A DNA stretch of 64,000 bases from JACVRX01 sp046726315 (GCA_046726315.1 JBKPAG010000015.1:1-64000); one strand, 5' to 3'; positions 1-8,772 are shown, counted from the stretch's first letter. Translations and numbers: made by a program. Notes: a model not told the origin generated them from the sequence alone.

Positions 1-93
1 GTCCCGGCGGGGGGGGTTTGGGCGGGGGGTGGGGCCCCCCCACGCGGCCCGCGGGGGGGGGCCGGCAGCCACCGACCCGACGAACCCGACGGG
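1..93. other. G-rich low-complexity tract at window edge
   Basis: The first 60 bases consist largely of G-runs (up to eight or nine G) and one long C-run, unlike the balanced GC-rich sequence that follows. No gene is supported here. The tract lies just past the stop of the first minus-strand gene. It looks like a contig end or a poorly resolved homopolymer region, although a natural G-rich stretch is possible. Confidence 0.5.
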
Positions 94-690
94 TCACGGC
101 CGTGGGAGACCACCGTCGACGGCGCGCAGAGCACCTCGCTCGCCGGTGGCCTGCCGGTTGCCACGAGGACCGGGCCCCGGCGGCCGGGGCTCAACCGGAC
201 GCGCACCGGCATCGGAGCGTTCCCGCGCCACCTGCTCGCGCTCGATGAGCGCTTCGACCATCTCGGCGGGACCGATCACCGCCATGGCCAGCGCTCGGCC
301 GAGATCGTCGCGCTCGACGTCCTCCTCGGCCGTGCGCCGCAGCCGATCGGACAGGTCGAGGACCTTGTCCGCCGAGCCCAGCGCCGATCGCGACGCCATC
401 AAATGGCGCCGCTGCAGCGGCCGGCCCGCGATCATCAGCGCCAGCGCCTCGACGGTGTCGCTCCAGTCGGTTTGCGGGGCGGGCTCGCCGACCAAGCCGG
501 CAACCCCGGCGATGACCTGCTCCGAGGCTGCGACGAGCTTCTCGGCGGTCTCACTGTCGCTGTCGAGCGCGGCGAGCCGTAGCGCGACACCAGTGACCAG
601 CGCGCTGTCGGCTGGGCTTTGCCGCGGTTGCGACAACAGACGGACGGCGCGAGAGACGAGCGGACGGGTGGGCAGCCGGTCCTCCAACAC
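94..690 (-). CDS. Hypothetical helical protein downstream of pruA
   Basis: I do not recognise this 198-residue protein. It is rich in Ala, Leu, Arg and Glu and reads as almost entirely alpha-helical for about 160 residues. The last 35 residues are rich in Pro, Arg and Gly and are probably disordered. There is no signal peptide, membrane segment or metal motif. The GTG start at 690 is chosen because a GAAGGGG-like ribosome site sits just upstream; the open frame extends to 795 but would overlap pruA. The gene begins about 30 bases after the pruA stop, so co-transcription with proline catabolism is likely. Actinobacterial pruA is often followed by a proline dehydrogenase gene, and this is clearly not one. 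The function is unknown. Confidence 0.6.
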   Translation of the reverse strand: MLEDRLPTRPLVSRAVRLLSQPRQSPADSALVTGVALRLAALDSDSETAEKLVAASEQVIAGVAGLVGEPAPQTDWSDTVEALALMIAGRPLQRRHLMASRSALGSADKVLDLSDRLRRTAEEDVERDDLGRALAMAVIGPAEMVEALIEREQVARERSDAGARPVEPRPPGPGPRGNRQATGERGALRAVDGGLPRP

Positions 691-722
691 GTGGAATACC
701 CCTTCGGTCGTTTGCTGGCCGG

Positions 723-2351
723 TCAGGCCATGTGCGGGTAAGTATGCGCTGTCGGTGGGTTGAAGGTTTCCTTGAGGGACCGGGTACTGGTCCATCGCAG
801 CAGATTCTGGGCTGCGCCGGCCTTGTCGTTCGTGCCGCTCGCTCGAGCACCACCGAACGGTTGCTGACCGACGACGGCACCAGTTGGCTTGTCGTTGATG
901 TAGAAGTTGCCCGCTGCGAAGCGCAGGACGTCCGTCGCCTCGGCGATGGCGGCCCGGTCCTGTGCGACGATCGCCCCCGTGAGCGCGTACGGCGAGACGC
1001 TTTCCAGCTGGGTGAGGACGCGGTCGTAGTCGCCGTCGTCGTACACGTACAGGCCGAGGATCGGGCCGAAGTATTCGGTGACGAAGACGTCGTCCTCGGG
1101 GTCGGTGCTTTCGAGCACCGTCGGCCGAACGAAGTAACCCTCGGCGTCGTCACACGTTCCGCCTGCGAGCACGGAGACCGAGTCGGCCGCACGCGCCCGG
1201 TCCAGAGCCGCCCGGTGCTTGGCGAACGCGCGATCGTCGATCACCGCGCCCATGAAGTTGTCCAGGTCGGTGACCCGACCCATGGGCAGTGAATCGGTCA
1301 GCGCGAGGAAATCGTCGCGCATCCCGTCCCACACGCTGCGTGGGACGTATGCCCTCGATGCGGCGGAGCACTTCTGCCCTTGATACTCGAATGCGCCGCG
1401 GATCAAGGCAGTTTGCAGGACGGCGACGTCGGCGCTGGGATGCGCGAGGACGAAGTCCTTGCCACCGGTCTCGCCGACGATGCGGGGGTAGTTGCGATAT
1501 CCCGAGATGTTCTCCCCGACAGAACGCCACAGCCGGTGGAACGTCGCCGTCGATCCGGTGAAGTGGATGCCCGCCAGATTCGGATCCGGCAGCGCGGCCT
1601 CCGAGACGGCGAGGCCGTCGCCAGTGAGCAGATTGATCACGCCCGGCGGGAGCCCGGCCGCCTCCAGCAGCCGCATCGTGTAATGCGCCGCAAGCTGTTG
1701 GGTTGGGCTGGGCTTCCACAGCGCCGTGTTGCCCATCAGTGCAGGCGCCGTCGGCAGATTGCCGCCGATCGCAGTGAAGTTGAACGGGGTGATCGCGTAG
1801 ACGAAGCCTTCGAGCGGACGGTGGTCCAACCGATTCCATATGCCCGGGCTGTGTCGGATCGGTTGCTCCTCCAGGAGCCGCCGGCCGAAGAAGACATTGA
1901 AGCGCCAGAAGTCGATGAGCTCGCAGGCGCTGTCGATCTCGGCCTGTATCACGGTCTTCGACTGGCCCAGCATGGTCGCAGCGTTGAGCGTCTGCCGCCA
2001 CGGGCCGGACAGCAGATCGGCAGCCTTGAGGAAGATCGCAGCGCGATCGTCATAGCCGATCGACCGCCAGCCCGCGGCGGCTTCCATCGCCGCGTCGATG
2101 GCGGCCCTGGCGTCGGCTGTTGTCGCGTTGCGCATGGTACCGAGCACATGTGCTCGCTGATGCGGCTCGACGACGTCGATCTCGTCGCCGCCGCCTAGCT
2201 TCTGGTCGCCACCGATCGTGCAGGTGAGCTCGTGCCGCTCCGCGGCGAGCTCGGTCATCCGTAACTGGACCTGGGCCCGCTCCGGGGTCTCCGGCGCGTA
2301 GGTGAGAACCGGCTCGTTCACCGGCATGGGGACCTGGGTGACGGCATCCAT
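723..2351 (-). CDS. pruA: L-glutamate gamma-semialdehyde dehydrogenase (P5C dehydrogenase)
   Basis: This enzyme oxidises glutamate-5-semialdehyde (open-chain 1-pyrroline-5-carboxylate) to glutamate with NAD+, the second step of cytoplasmic proline degradation. The 542-residue protein is a full-length aldehyde dehydrogenase. The Rossmann-fold segment includes FTGSTATF near residue 265. The general-base glutamate is in VGETGGK (about E294) and the catalytic cysteine in GQKCSA (about C328). The C-terminal FGGARASGTNDKAG segment is typical of the PruA group. The ATG at 2351 is preferred over an in-frame GTG nine bases upstream because a GAGGAG site lies about eight bases before the ATG but abuts the GTG. 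No proline dehydrogenase gene is visible beside it. Confidence 0.95.
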   Translation of the reverse strand: MDAVTQVPMPVNEPVLTYAPETPERAQVQLRMTELAAERHELTCTIGGDQKLGGGDEIDVVEPHQRAHVLGTMRNATTADARAAIDAAMEAAAGWRSIGYDDRAAIFLKAADLLSGPWRQTLNAATMLGQSKTVIQAEIDSACELIDFWRFNVFFGRRLLEEQPIRHSPGIWNRLDHRPLEGFVYAITPFNFTAIGGNLPTAPALMGNTALWKPSPTQQLAAHYTMRLLEAAGLPPGVINLLTGDGLAVSEAALPDPNLAGIHFTGSTATFHRLWRSVGENISGYRNYPRIVGETGGKDFVLAHPSADVAVLQTALIRGAFEYQGQKCSAASRAYVPRSVWDGMRDDFLALTDSLPMGRVTDLDNFMGAVIDDRAFAKHRAALDRARAADSVSVLAGGTCDDAEGYFVRPTVLESTDPEDDVFVTEYFGPILGLYVYDDGDYDRVLTQLESVSPYALTGAIVAQDRAAIAEATDVLRFAAGNFYINDKPTGAVVGQQPFGGARASGTNDKAGAAQNLLRWTSTRSLKETFNPPTAHTYPHMA

Positions 2352-2403
2352 GACGGGCACTCCTCGACGTCGAGGTGGGATTCACCCATCGTGGCACGGC
2401 TGG

Positions 2404-2886
2404 TCAGGTCTGGAGCAGGTCCGGAAGCTCCTGAGTCGCGTACCAGAGCAGCTCGAAGCCCTCCGGCTCCTGCATGGCGATCTCGGCCTCCTCGTCGCCG
2501 GCGGCGGCGTGCGCCTGGACGGCGGCGCGGACCGTCTCCTCCGCATCGGCGGCGTCGACATGCAGGGAAGCCACCTGATCGATGCGCACCGGCCCTGGCA
2601 GCCGAACCGCCGCCCGGCCGGTGGTGGCGTCCGGCATGGCGTCGGGGATGTCAACGGCGATGACGGCGCGACGGAGGGGGGCGGTCGGGTCGGCTGCGAG
2701 CAGCCCCAGCGATGCTCGCGCCGCCTCGGTCAACGCGGCGTACTCGAGCTGCTCCGCGTCACCTTCGATGTACCACTCCCGGAGGGCCGGTGTGACCGCG
2801 AACGCCTCGCCGTTGTCCGCGGTGAGCAGCCCGGACTGGTGCAACTCGGCCAGCTTCGGCACTGTCGCCGCAACGAAGACTCGCAT
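2404..2886 (-). CDS. DUF6912 family protein
   Basis: This 160-residue protein matches what I know of the actinobacterial DUF6912 family. It begins MRVFVAAT, has VTPALREWYIEGDAEQLEY about 30-50 residues in, and ends ELLWYATQELPDLLQ. It looks soluble, with no signal peptide or membrane segment. Its function is unknown. The ATG shares one base with the TGA of the upstream patatin-like gene (TGATG), so the two are translationally coupled. A TTG one codon earlier could also serve as start but is less likely. Confidence 0.8.
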   Translation of the reverse strand: MRVFVAATVPKLAELHQSGLLTADNGEAFAVTPALREWYIEGDAEQLEYAALTEAARASLGLLAADPTAPLRRAVIAVDIPDAMPDATTGRAAVRLPGPVRIDQVASLHVDAADAEETVRAAVQAHAAAGDEEAEIAMQEPEGFELLWYATQELPDLLQT

Positions 2887-3866
2887 CAACCGGTGCCCGT
2901 CGAGCGCAGCAAGTGGGCCTCGGCCAACGTGTGGGCTGACGTCCGCAACGAGGTCTCAAGGACGGCGATCCGCCGGGACGTCTGCATGACATTGCGGCCG
3001 ATCGCCTCGAGATCCTCGAGTCCCGGCGCCAGGATCGTCACCTTGGTTCCGACCGCCTCGAGCTTCGCAATCTCGTGCAGGCAGCGGCGGGTCACGGCCG
3101 CACGCCAGCGCCGCTCCATTCGCAGTAGTAGTGAACGCGGATGGTCGGTCTCCAGCGAGACCAGCGGGGCGACGATGTACACCTCCTCCAACCCTTGGCT
3201 CGCCAACAGGTCTACCGACGTGGCCGAGCAGGCGACGCCGTCGACGTAGCGGTGCCCGTCGATCATCACTGGCGAGTACCACGCCGGAATCGCACAGGAC
3301 GCCGTCACCGCCTCGACGAGCGACGCCCTTGGTGCACCGGGACGGCCGAAGGGCACTCGGCGGCCGGTCTCGTAGTCCATGGCCACGATCCATACGCCGG
3401 GATGCTGTGCCCATCCGCCATCCGGCGCCAGGGCAGCCACGAGCGTGGCGAGCTCGTTCAGCGAACCTCGACCCACCGGTAGGAGCGCAGAGATGACCGC
3501 CGTCGGCGGGAGCCGACGGAGGTGCCGGACGTTGTTCCGCACGAGCGCGGCGGAGCCGACGCCAAGCCTTGGAATCGGTGGGAGCGACCCACCGGTCGAT
3601 TGGTCGTAATCCCAGGGCAGCTCCACAAGCCGTCCGCGCACTGCTCGGCCGAGCTGGTGGTCGCGCAGCTCACCGGGCGTCACACCCGATCCGAGCAACG
3701 CGGCGAGCACGGCGCCTGCCGACGTGCCCACGATATAGTCACACGTCCGCAGGTCGACGCCGGTCGACTCCTCCAACGCACAGAGCGCGCCGACCGACCA
3801 CGCGGCACCGAGAACTCCGCCGGCGCCAAGCACCAGCCCCCGTCGCGGCTGCGTCGCCGGCTGCAC
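2886..3866 (-). CDS. Patatin-like phospholipase family protein
   Basis: This is a predicted serine acyl hydrolase of the patatin family, probably acting on phospholipid or another acyl ester. With a GTG start at 3866 the protein has 326 residues. The glycine-rich oxyanion motif GAGGVLGAAW begins at residue 14. The nucleophile elbow GTSAG places the serine at about residue 49, and a DG dyad in GHRYVDGVA would supply the catalytic aspartate. The frame is open upstream to 4049, but that extension is Pro/Arg-rich and unlike patatins. No signal peptide is seen, so it is probably cytosolic or peripheral. It is coupled to the downstream DUF6912 gene. The substrate is not predictable. Confidence 0.85.
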   Translation of the reverse strand: MQPATQPRRGLVLGAGGVLGAAWSVGALCALEESTGVDLRTCDYIVGTSAGAVLAALLGSGVTPGELRDHQLGRAVRGRLVELPWDYDQSTGGSLPPIPRLGVGSAALVRNNVRHLRRLPPTAVISALLPVGRGSLNELATLVAALAPDGGWAQHPGVWIVAMDYETGRRVPFGRPGAPRASLVEAVTASCAIPAWYSPVMIDGHRYVDGVACSATSVDLLASQGLEEVYIVAPLVSLETDHPRSLLLRMERRWRAAVTRRCLHEIAKLEAVGTKVTILAPGLEDLEAIGRNVMQTSRRIAVLETSLRTSAHTLAEAHLLRSTGTG

Positions 3867-4085
3867 GATTTCAGTCTGCCAAGTTCTCGCGGTGGAAGGG
3901 GTGCACGACCCGTTGCCCGAGGGGGCGGCTGGATGCCCGCGGGCGACTGAGGCGGGCGGATGCGGAAGCGGGTGTCTCAAGAGGGATCCGTGGCATGCTT
4001 CCCCGCCACGGATCCCCGAGCCGCGAAGCATCCGCCCGCCTTCCCACAAGTGAGCGGTCGGTTGACCGACGTCTACTCGCTGATG

Positions 4086-4860
4086 TCAGGGCCCACGGAT
4101 CGGTGCGTCCGCCAGCTCGCCAAGCGCGTCGACGAGGCACTGCGCCAGCACCGCGACGTCGGGCATGCCGTTGCGGTCGGCGTTGACGCCGTAATAGAGC
4201 CGGCCGTCGTACGAGGTGACGCCGATCGAGACTGCCTGCCCGTGCGCCAGCGGGACCACCGGGTAGGCCGCCAAAGCAGGGCGCCGCCTGCATAGAGCGG
4301 AATCTGCGGGCCAGGGACGTTGGTGACAACGAGGTTGAAGACCCGCCGGGACATCCCCGAGGCCACCCGGGCGCCGAGCGCGTGCAGGGTCGACGGGGCA
4401 AAGCCGGCCAGTCCCGCCAGCGCCTCCGCTGCGACGGCTTGGCCGCTGTCCTTGTGTGCCTGCATGGCGTACGAGACGCGATGCAACCGCACGACGGGGT
4501 TCGGCTCACCGACTGGCAGGTCGACGAGGTAGGACGAGACGCGGTTGCCCAAGGCGCCCTTCTCCTCCGGCCGCCGGATACTCACGGGCACCAGAGCCCG
4601 GACCGAGGTCGAGGGCCGAACCAGCTCGCCGCGCGCCTGCAGCCAAGTTCGCAGTGCCCCTGCGACGGTTGCCAGCACGACGTCGTTGACTGTGCCACCA
4701 TGCCCCGCTCGAATGCGTCGGTAGACGTCCCCGTCGCGAAACGGCGCTGGTCGAATCCGTCATCCGGCTCCTGGAACACCGCGACACTGCTCACGTGCAT
4801 CGGCGTGTCCCGATCCTCGAAGTACAGGAACGAGACATCCAACGGGCTGAGCCGATCCAT
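4086..4860 (-). pseudogene. Wax ester synthase/diacylglycerol acyltransferase remnant
   Basis: The start encodes MDRLSPLDVSFLYFEDRDTP, the hallmark N-terminus of WS/DGAT enzymes, which make triacylglycerol or wax esters from acyl-CoA. After about 36 residues, near 4735-4750, the sequence jumps out of frame to DVYRRIRAGHGGTVNDVVLA, which normally lies about 200 residues further on. The missing part would contain the catalytic HHxxxDG motif. A second shift near 4270-4290 separates VVTNVPGPQIPLYAGGA from AYPVVPLAHGQAVSIGVTSY, the family's C-terminal region. The remnant therefore holds both ends of the family but not the active site, and cannot encode a working enzyme as written. It may be a genuine pseudogene or partly an assembly fault. 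Confidence 0.85.
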
Positions 4861-4909
4861 GCTTGCGAAGATAGGCCGTCCGTCGATGCCGTGCAGGAGC
4901 CTGTCACCG

Positions 4910-5344
4910 ATGCCTCGATTCCGTTCGCGCGGGAGCCTGCTGTCCTGCGCGCTGGTCGCAGTCGTCCTCGCCGCGGGTCTCGGCGGGTGCGGTAACTCCG
5001 GGGAGGTGGCGGAATCAGCGCCCGAATCGAATGCACCGAGTACCTCGCCGTCCGCAACGACGCCAGCGCCCGCCACGTCGGGCACACGGGTGATCGAGGT
5101 CCGGATCGCTGACGGTGCCGTTCAGACCGACGCGGACCGAGTCGAGGTTGCGGCGGGCCAGTCAGTGCGGGTGTTCGTGACCAGCGATGTCGACGACGAG
5201 CTGCACGTTCACGGCGTCGACGAGACCGTGGACTTGGTCGCGGGCGAGACGACGACCCTCGACGTCACCGTCGATGAGCCAGGGGTCTTCGACGTTGAAA
5301 CCCACGAGGGCGGCCTGCTGCTGTTCCAGCTTGTGGTCCGGTGA
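4910..5344 (+). CDS. Cupredoxin-like lipoprotein
   Basis: This predicted secreted lipoprotein has 144 residues. A lipobox (LGGC) places the lipidated cysteine at residue 27 after a short hydrophobic signal. A Ser/Thr/Pro/Ala linker of about 25 residues follows, then a beta-rich domain of about 85 residues. That domain contains HVHGVDE and FDVETHEGG, like the C-terminal half of a cupredoxin. Two histidine sites are present but no obvious Cys-x-x-x-x-His-x-x-x-x-Met copper loop, so metal binding is uncertain. The gene overlaps the next membrane-protein gene by four bases (GTGA), so the products probably act together at the outer face of the membrane. Start codons further upstream are open but would remove the clean signal peptide. 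Confidence 0.75.
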   Translation: MPRFRSRGSLLSCALVAVVLAAGLGGCGNSGEVAESAPESNAPSTSPSATTPAPATSGTRVIEVRIADGAVQTDADRVEVAAGQSVRVFVTSDVDDELHVHGVDETVDLVAGETTTLDVTVDEPGVFDVETHEGGLLLFQLVVR

Positions 5345-6663
5345 GCCCAGCAACGCTGATCGCCCATGGAGTCGGTGGTCGCCAGGATCTGCCCATCCCG
5401 TTCGAGCTGGCGGTCCTCGGCGCGGCACTCGCTCTCGTCGTGTCCTTCCTGGTGTTGGGCCTGGCTTGGCAGGAGCCCAGGTACCGCGGGGACGACAGTG
5501 GTCGGCCCATTCCGGACGCGCTGACCTGGGCCGCCGACTCGGCGTGGACGCGCTGGACGCTGCGAATCCTCGGGCTGCTAGGCGCGGCCTACGTCGCACT
5601 CGCCGCTGTCGCCGGCCCAGACCTGGCAACCAACCCCACCGCGGGCGTGGTCTACGTGTTGCTCTGGGTTGGGATCGTTCCTGCCTCGCTGCTGCTCGGC
5701 CCTGTGTGGCGGCTGGTCAACCCGGTGCGCACGGTTCACCTACTGCTCTGCCAAGCCGTGCGGCTCGACCCGAGAGCCGGAGTCCGCCGGCTGCCCCACA
5801 CCGTCGGCCTGTGGCCGGCGGCGGCATGGCTGCTGGCGTTCGCCTGGCTCGAGTTGGTGGCGCCTGACCGAGCGACGACGGCGGTGATCCGCGCGTGGTT
5901 CGCCGCCTTCGTCGCGGTCTCGCTGGTCGGTGCGGTCGTCTTTGGTTCACGGTGGTTCGACCATGCGGACCCGTTCGAGGCGTACTCCACGCTGGTGGGC
6001 CGGCTGTCCTGGCTCGGTCGGCACCGGGACGGCCGACTGGTCGCCCGTCGTCCGCTGGAGAACCTCGACGGTCTGCCTGCGCATCCAGGACTGACCGCCG
6101 CCGTAGCAGTGTTGCTCGGGTCCACGATGTACGACAGTGCGTCGGCCTCGCCATGGTGGGCACGCTGGGTGCAAGGATCCACCCTCAACCCGACGACTGC
6201 TGGAACCGTAGGCTTGGCGGCGACCGTCACGTTGGTATACGCCACCTTCGCGCTCGCGGTGTGGTGTGCCGGGCTCACTGCCGGCCTGTCCACGCGCACA
6301 GACCTTTTCGCACACTCGGTAGTGCCGATCGCCGTCGGCTACGTCTTCGCCCACTACCTGACCCTGTTCGTGTTGGAGGGCCAGCACACTCTGGTGCTGC
6401 TCGCCGATCCGCTGGGCACCGGTGCCAACTGGTTCGGCTTAGGTGGTCTGACGGAGAACCGGTGGCTCGCGAACCAGGCCACCGTGGTGGCGAGCCTGCA
6501 GGTCGGCGCGATCGTCGTCGGTCACGTTCTTGGCATCGTCTCGGCGCACGACCGGGCCGTGCGGCTCTTCCCACCCCGGCGCGCACTGGTCGCCCAGCTG
6601 CCGCTGCTCGCGGTCATGATCGGTTACACCGTCGCCGGGTTGCTGCTTCTCTTCGCGGCCTGA
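5341..6663 (+). CDS. Polytopic membrane protein (fenitrothion-hydrolase-like)
   Basis: The 440-residue protein has about ten hydrophobic segments, the first at residues 21-43 and the last at about 418-440. Its N-terminus, AHGVGGRQDLPIPFELAVLG, resembles actinobacterial proteins that databases often label fenitrothion hydrolase after the Burkholderia FedA/FedB enzyme. I give that name from memory and only as a family tag, since a pesticide hydrolase role in this organism is not implied. Conserved-looking polar features in the membrane region include FAHYLTLFVLEGQ near residue 340. The GTG start overlaps the TGA of the cupredoxin-like lipoprotein by four bases. A transport, metal-handling or redox role with that lipoprotein is a guess. 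Confidence 0.7.
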   Translation: MSPATLIAHGVGGRQDLPIPFELAVLGAALALVVSFLVLGLAWQEPRYRGDDSGRPIPDALTWAADSAWTRWTLRILGLLGAAYVALAAVAGPDLATNPTAGVVYVLLWVGIVPASLLLGPVWRLVNPVRTVHLLLCQAVRLDPRAGVRRLPHTVGLWPAAAWLLAFAWLELVAPDRATTAVIRAWFAAFVAVSLVGAVVFGSRWFDHADPFEAYSTLVGRLSWLGRHRDGRLVARRPLENLDGLPAHPGLTAAVAVLLGSTMYDSASASPWWARWVQGSTLNPTTAGTVGLAATVTLVYATFALAVWCAGLTAGLSTRTDLFAHSVVPIAVGYVFAHYLTLFVLEGQHTLVLLADPLGTGANWFGLGGLTENRWLANQATVVASLQVGAIVVGHVLGIVSAHDRAVRLFPPRRALVAQLPLLAVMIGYTVAGLLLLFAA

Positions 6664-6689
6664 CGGTCCTGGTGCCGCCGCCATCAGGG

Positions 6690-7979
6690 TCATTGCCGTG
6701 CGCGGATGCGGTGGTGACCTGGTGCGCGCGACGATGGGTCCGCACCTATCAGACCTGCTGCCATGGCCGCAATGGCCTGCCTGGCTGCCGATCTCGGCTC
6801 CACCTCGGCCAACGTCTGCCCGCGAAGCAGAGCGGCGTCGAGCGCCACCCGGTCCTCTGGCACGAGTACGGCGGCAGGTACGCCCGCGTAGCGCTCCAGG
6901 GCCCTGCGCACCTGACCTTCCGGGTCGACGCCGACGACCGACGACCGCAACCTGTTCACGACGACCCGGACATCGGCGCCAGGCACGACGTCGCGCAGAT
7001 CCGAGAGCCCGCGTACCAGCCGTTGCAGGCCGAGCGGGTCGGCCGTACCGACGGCTATGACGACGTCGGCGTGCTCCAGTGTTGTCACCGTGGCGCCGTT
7101 GCGCCGGGGCGCGGCAGTGTCAAAGCTGAGCTCCTCGTCCTGCTCGAGGCAGAACCCGCAATCGATCACGGTGATCTCAGCCAGTCCGCGGGCAAGTGCC
7201 CAGACGACCTCCAACGAGGCTGGCCGGACCTCCGGCCAGCGTTCGGTCCGGGTGATCCCGGTGAGCACGCGCAACCGTGGTGTCACCTGTCGGGCATGCC
7301 GCGCAAGCGCCGGCAGGTCCAGTTGTCCGTTGTTCGCGGCGCGGGCAGCGCCGGCCAGACCGGGTGCTTCGTCGAGCAATCCGAGGGCCTGTGCGACCGC
7401 GCCACCGTAGGTGTCCGCGTCTGCCAGCACGGCGGTATGGCCGAGCCGAGCGGCCTCGGCCGCCAGGTTGACGGCGATGGTTGTCCGGCCCGGCGCTCCG
7501 GTCGGACCCCATACGGCGACGAGCCGGCCAACAGCCACAGGCGAGTCCGGGAGCTCGCCGAGCAGTTCGTCCTGCTCGTCTGCTCGAGTGGCGACGGCGT
7601 GGTCGGGTCCCGCGGAGATGTCCTCGATCGCTCGATGTATCTCAGCAGATACGTCCGTGGGCATGGCCTCGGCTGTCACCACATGACCGATGCCGAGTTG
7701 TCTGAGGCGGCGCTCGGCCGCCTCGTCCCCGACCGCCACGACACCGACGACGGCGACCTCGGCCTTCGCAAGCCGACCCAAGACGTCGCGATCGAGCCGA
7801 CGCAGGTCGGCCGAGAGCAGGACCGCACGACCGTGCCCGGCGGCCACGGCGGCCAGCAGGTCAGCCACGTCCACGCAGCGGCGGGCTACGTGCAGGCCGC
7901 CACTGTCGTTCTCCAGCGCGGCGACGAGTCGCGATTCCCAGCTGGCACCTGTGACGGCCGTCAGGATGGGGATGGTCAC
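6690..7979 (-). CDS. CpaE/TadZ-like MinD-family ATPase
   Basis: This 429-residue protein has an N-terminal receiver-like region (residues 1-115) with no clear phosphoacceptor site. A P-loop ATPase domain of the ParA/MinD/CpaE type follows. The deviant Walker A is GPTGAPGRTT (about 158-167), where the usual lysine before Thr-Thr is arginine. The A-prime aspartate region is VLADADTYGG (about 184-193). In pilus systems such proteins localise the secretion machinery, but no tad/flp ATPase, prepilin or peptidase genes are nearby. The ATG overlaps the TGA of the upstream SAF gene by four bases, so the two are one unit. It may instead regulate or position an envelope process. Confidence 0.8.
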   Translation of the reverse strand: MTIPILTAVTGASWESRLVAALENDSGGLHVARRCVDVADLLAAVAAGHGRAVLLSADLRRLDRDVLGRLAKAEVAVVGVVAVGDEAAERRLRQLGIGHVVTAEAMPTDVSAEIHRAIEDISAGPDHAVATRADEQDELLGELPDSPVAVGRLVAVWGPTGAPGRTTIAVNLAAEAARLGHTAVLADADTYGGAVAQALGLLDEAPGLAGAARAANNGQLDLPALARHARQVTPRLRVLTGITRTERWPEVRPASLEVVWALARGLAEITVIDCGFCLEQDEELSFDTAAPRRNGATVTTLEHADVVIAVGTADPLGLQRLVRGLSDLRDVVPGADVRVVVNRLRSSVVGVDPEGQVRRALERYAGVPAAVLVPEDRVALDAALLRGQTLAEVEPRSAARQAIAAMAAGLIGADPSSRAPGHHRIRARQ

Positions 7980-8692
7980 TGCGGCGCTGCCGGGGCGACA
8001 GTCAGGTAGACGAGGCCGTCGCGGGCGGCCGCGATCAATGCGCCGATCGCCTCGTGCAGCTCCGTTGATGATCGCGTGACATCGGTTATGGCGAGGGTCA
8101 CCCGCGCCTGACCGCCGGCCGTCGTCAAGCCGCCGGCAGCGGAGTCGGCGTCGGTAACCCCGACACTGCTCAGCACCCGGGTCGCCGTCCGGTCACCTGC
8201 GTCCGTCGGCGGGATCTGCCAGACATCGACCAGATCTCCTCCAGCCAAGCCGACGGGCATCTCCGCCGCCACAACCGGGATCGTGAGGTACCGGAGCGTT
8301 CGGTCGTCGTTGGCTGCCGCGATCGACGAACGGGGCAGCAGCTCTCCCTCGCCTACCGCCCGAACCACGACGTAACCGCGGCCCACCGTGCCAGTGAGGT
8401 ACCGGTCGATGTTGTCGCCGAGCAGAACATCGCGGGTTTCGACCAGATCCGGGGTCAGCGGTTGGCCGGGCGCCAGGTCCGCGGCGGCTACCAGCACCGG
8501 AACCGTGTCATCCGCCGCCGCAATGACTCTAGTGCCCATCAGAACCGATCCCAGCACGAGGAGGACGCCGATGATCAGGCGCGGGTCGTGCCAGCGAGCC
8601 CGGCGCAGTCGTGCTGCTTGCGGCGACCCGATCCAGCTCGTGCTCGGCGCGACGGACTGCGGCTGTTCGGCCTGAGTATTGGTGTGGACCAC
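7976..8692 (-). CDS. SAF-domain membrane-anchored protein (CpaB/RcpC-like)
   Basis: The 238-residue protein has a cytoplasmic N-terminal segment, one membrane anchor (about residues 40-60, LIIGVLLVLGSVLMGTRVI) and an external SAF domain (VLVAAADLAPGQPLTPDLVE). A further domain follows with VAAEMPVGLAGGDLVDVW. This layout matches CpaB/RcpC/FlgA-like proteins, which in tad systems act in pilus assembly at the cell surface. Here it is coupled only to the CpaE-like ATPase. The GTG start at 8692 gives a clear N-terminus. It is transcribed divergently from the BldC-like regulator gene across a 134-base gap. Confidence 0.8.
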   Translation of the reverse strand: MVHTNTQAEQPQSVAPSTSWIGSPQAARLRRARWHDPRLIIGVLLVLGSVLMGTRVIAAADDTVPVLVAAADLAPGQPLTPDLVETRDVLLGDNIDRYLTGTVGRGYVVVRAVGEGELLPRSSIAAANDDRTLRYLTIPVVAAEMPVGLAGGDLVDVWQIPPTDAGDRTATRVLSSVGVTDADSAAGGLTTAGGQARVTLAITDVTRSSTELHEAIGALIAAARDGLVYLTVAPAAPQ

Positions 8693-8748
8693 CGTTCCCC
8701 CTGCCCCGCGACGGGTGAGTACCGCGCAGAGGATAGTGCGTCAGCGGC

Positions 8749-8772
8749 TGTGGACAACCGGAACCGTCCACA
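8749..8772. promoter_or_regulatory. Inverted repeat TGTGGAC-N10-GTCCACA in divergent promoter region
   Basis: Perfect 7-base arms flank a 10-base spacer between the divergent SAF gene and the BldC-like HTH gene. The left arm extended by two bases, read on the minus strand, is TTGTCCACA, which resembles an actinobacterial DnaA box. A dyad here could be an operator for the adjacent HTH protein. Only the repeat itself is seen; its use is inferred. Confidence 0.35.

Noticed and set aside
4910..6663. Calling the locus a pesticide (fenitrothion) hydrolase system
   Set aside because: The name is a database carry-over for a membrane family. Nothing in this sequence supports organophosphate hydrolysis.
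5895..8009. 704-residue open frame spanning the membrane-protein gene and the CpaE-like gene
   Set aside because: It is an Arg-rich shadow frame in another frame of the plus-strand membrane gene and antisense to the CpaE-like gene. Both real genes have clear family motifs.
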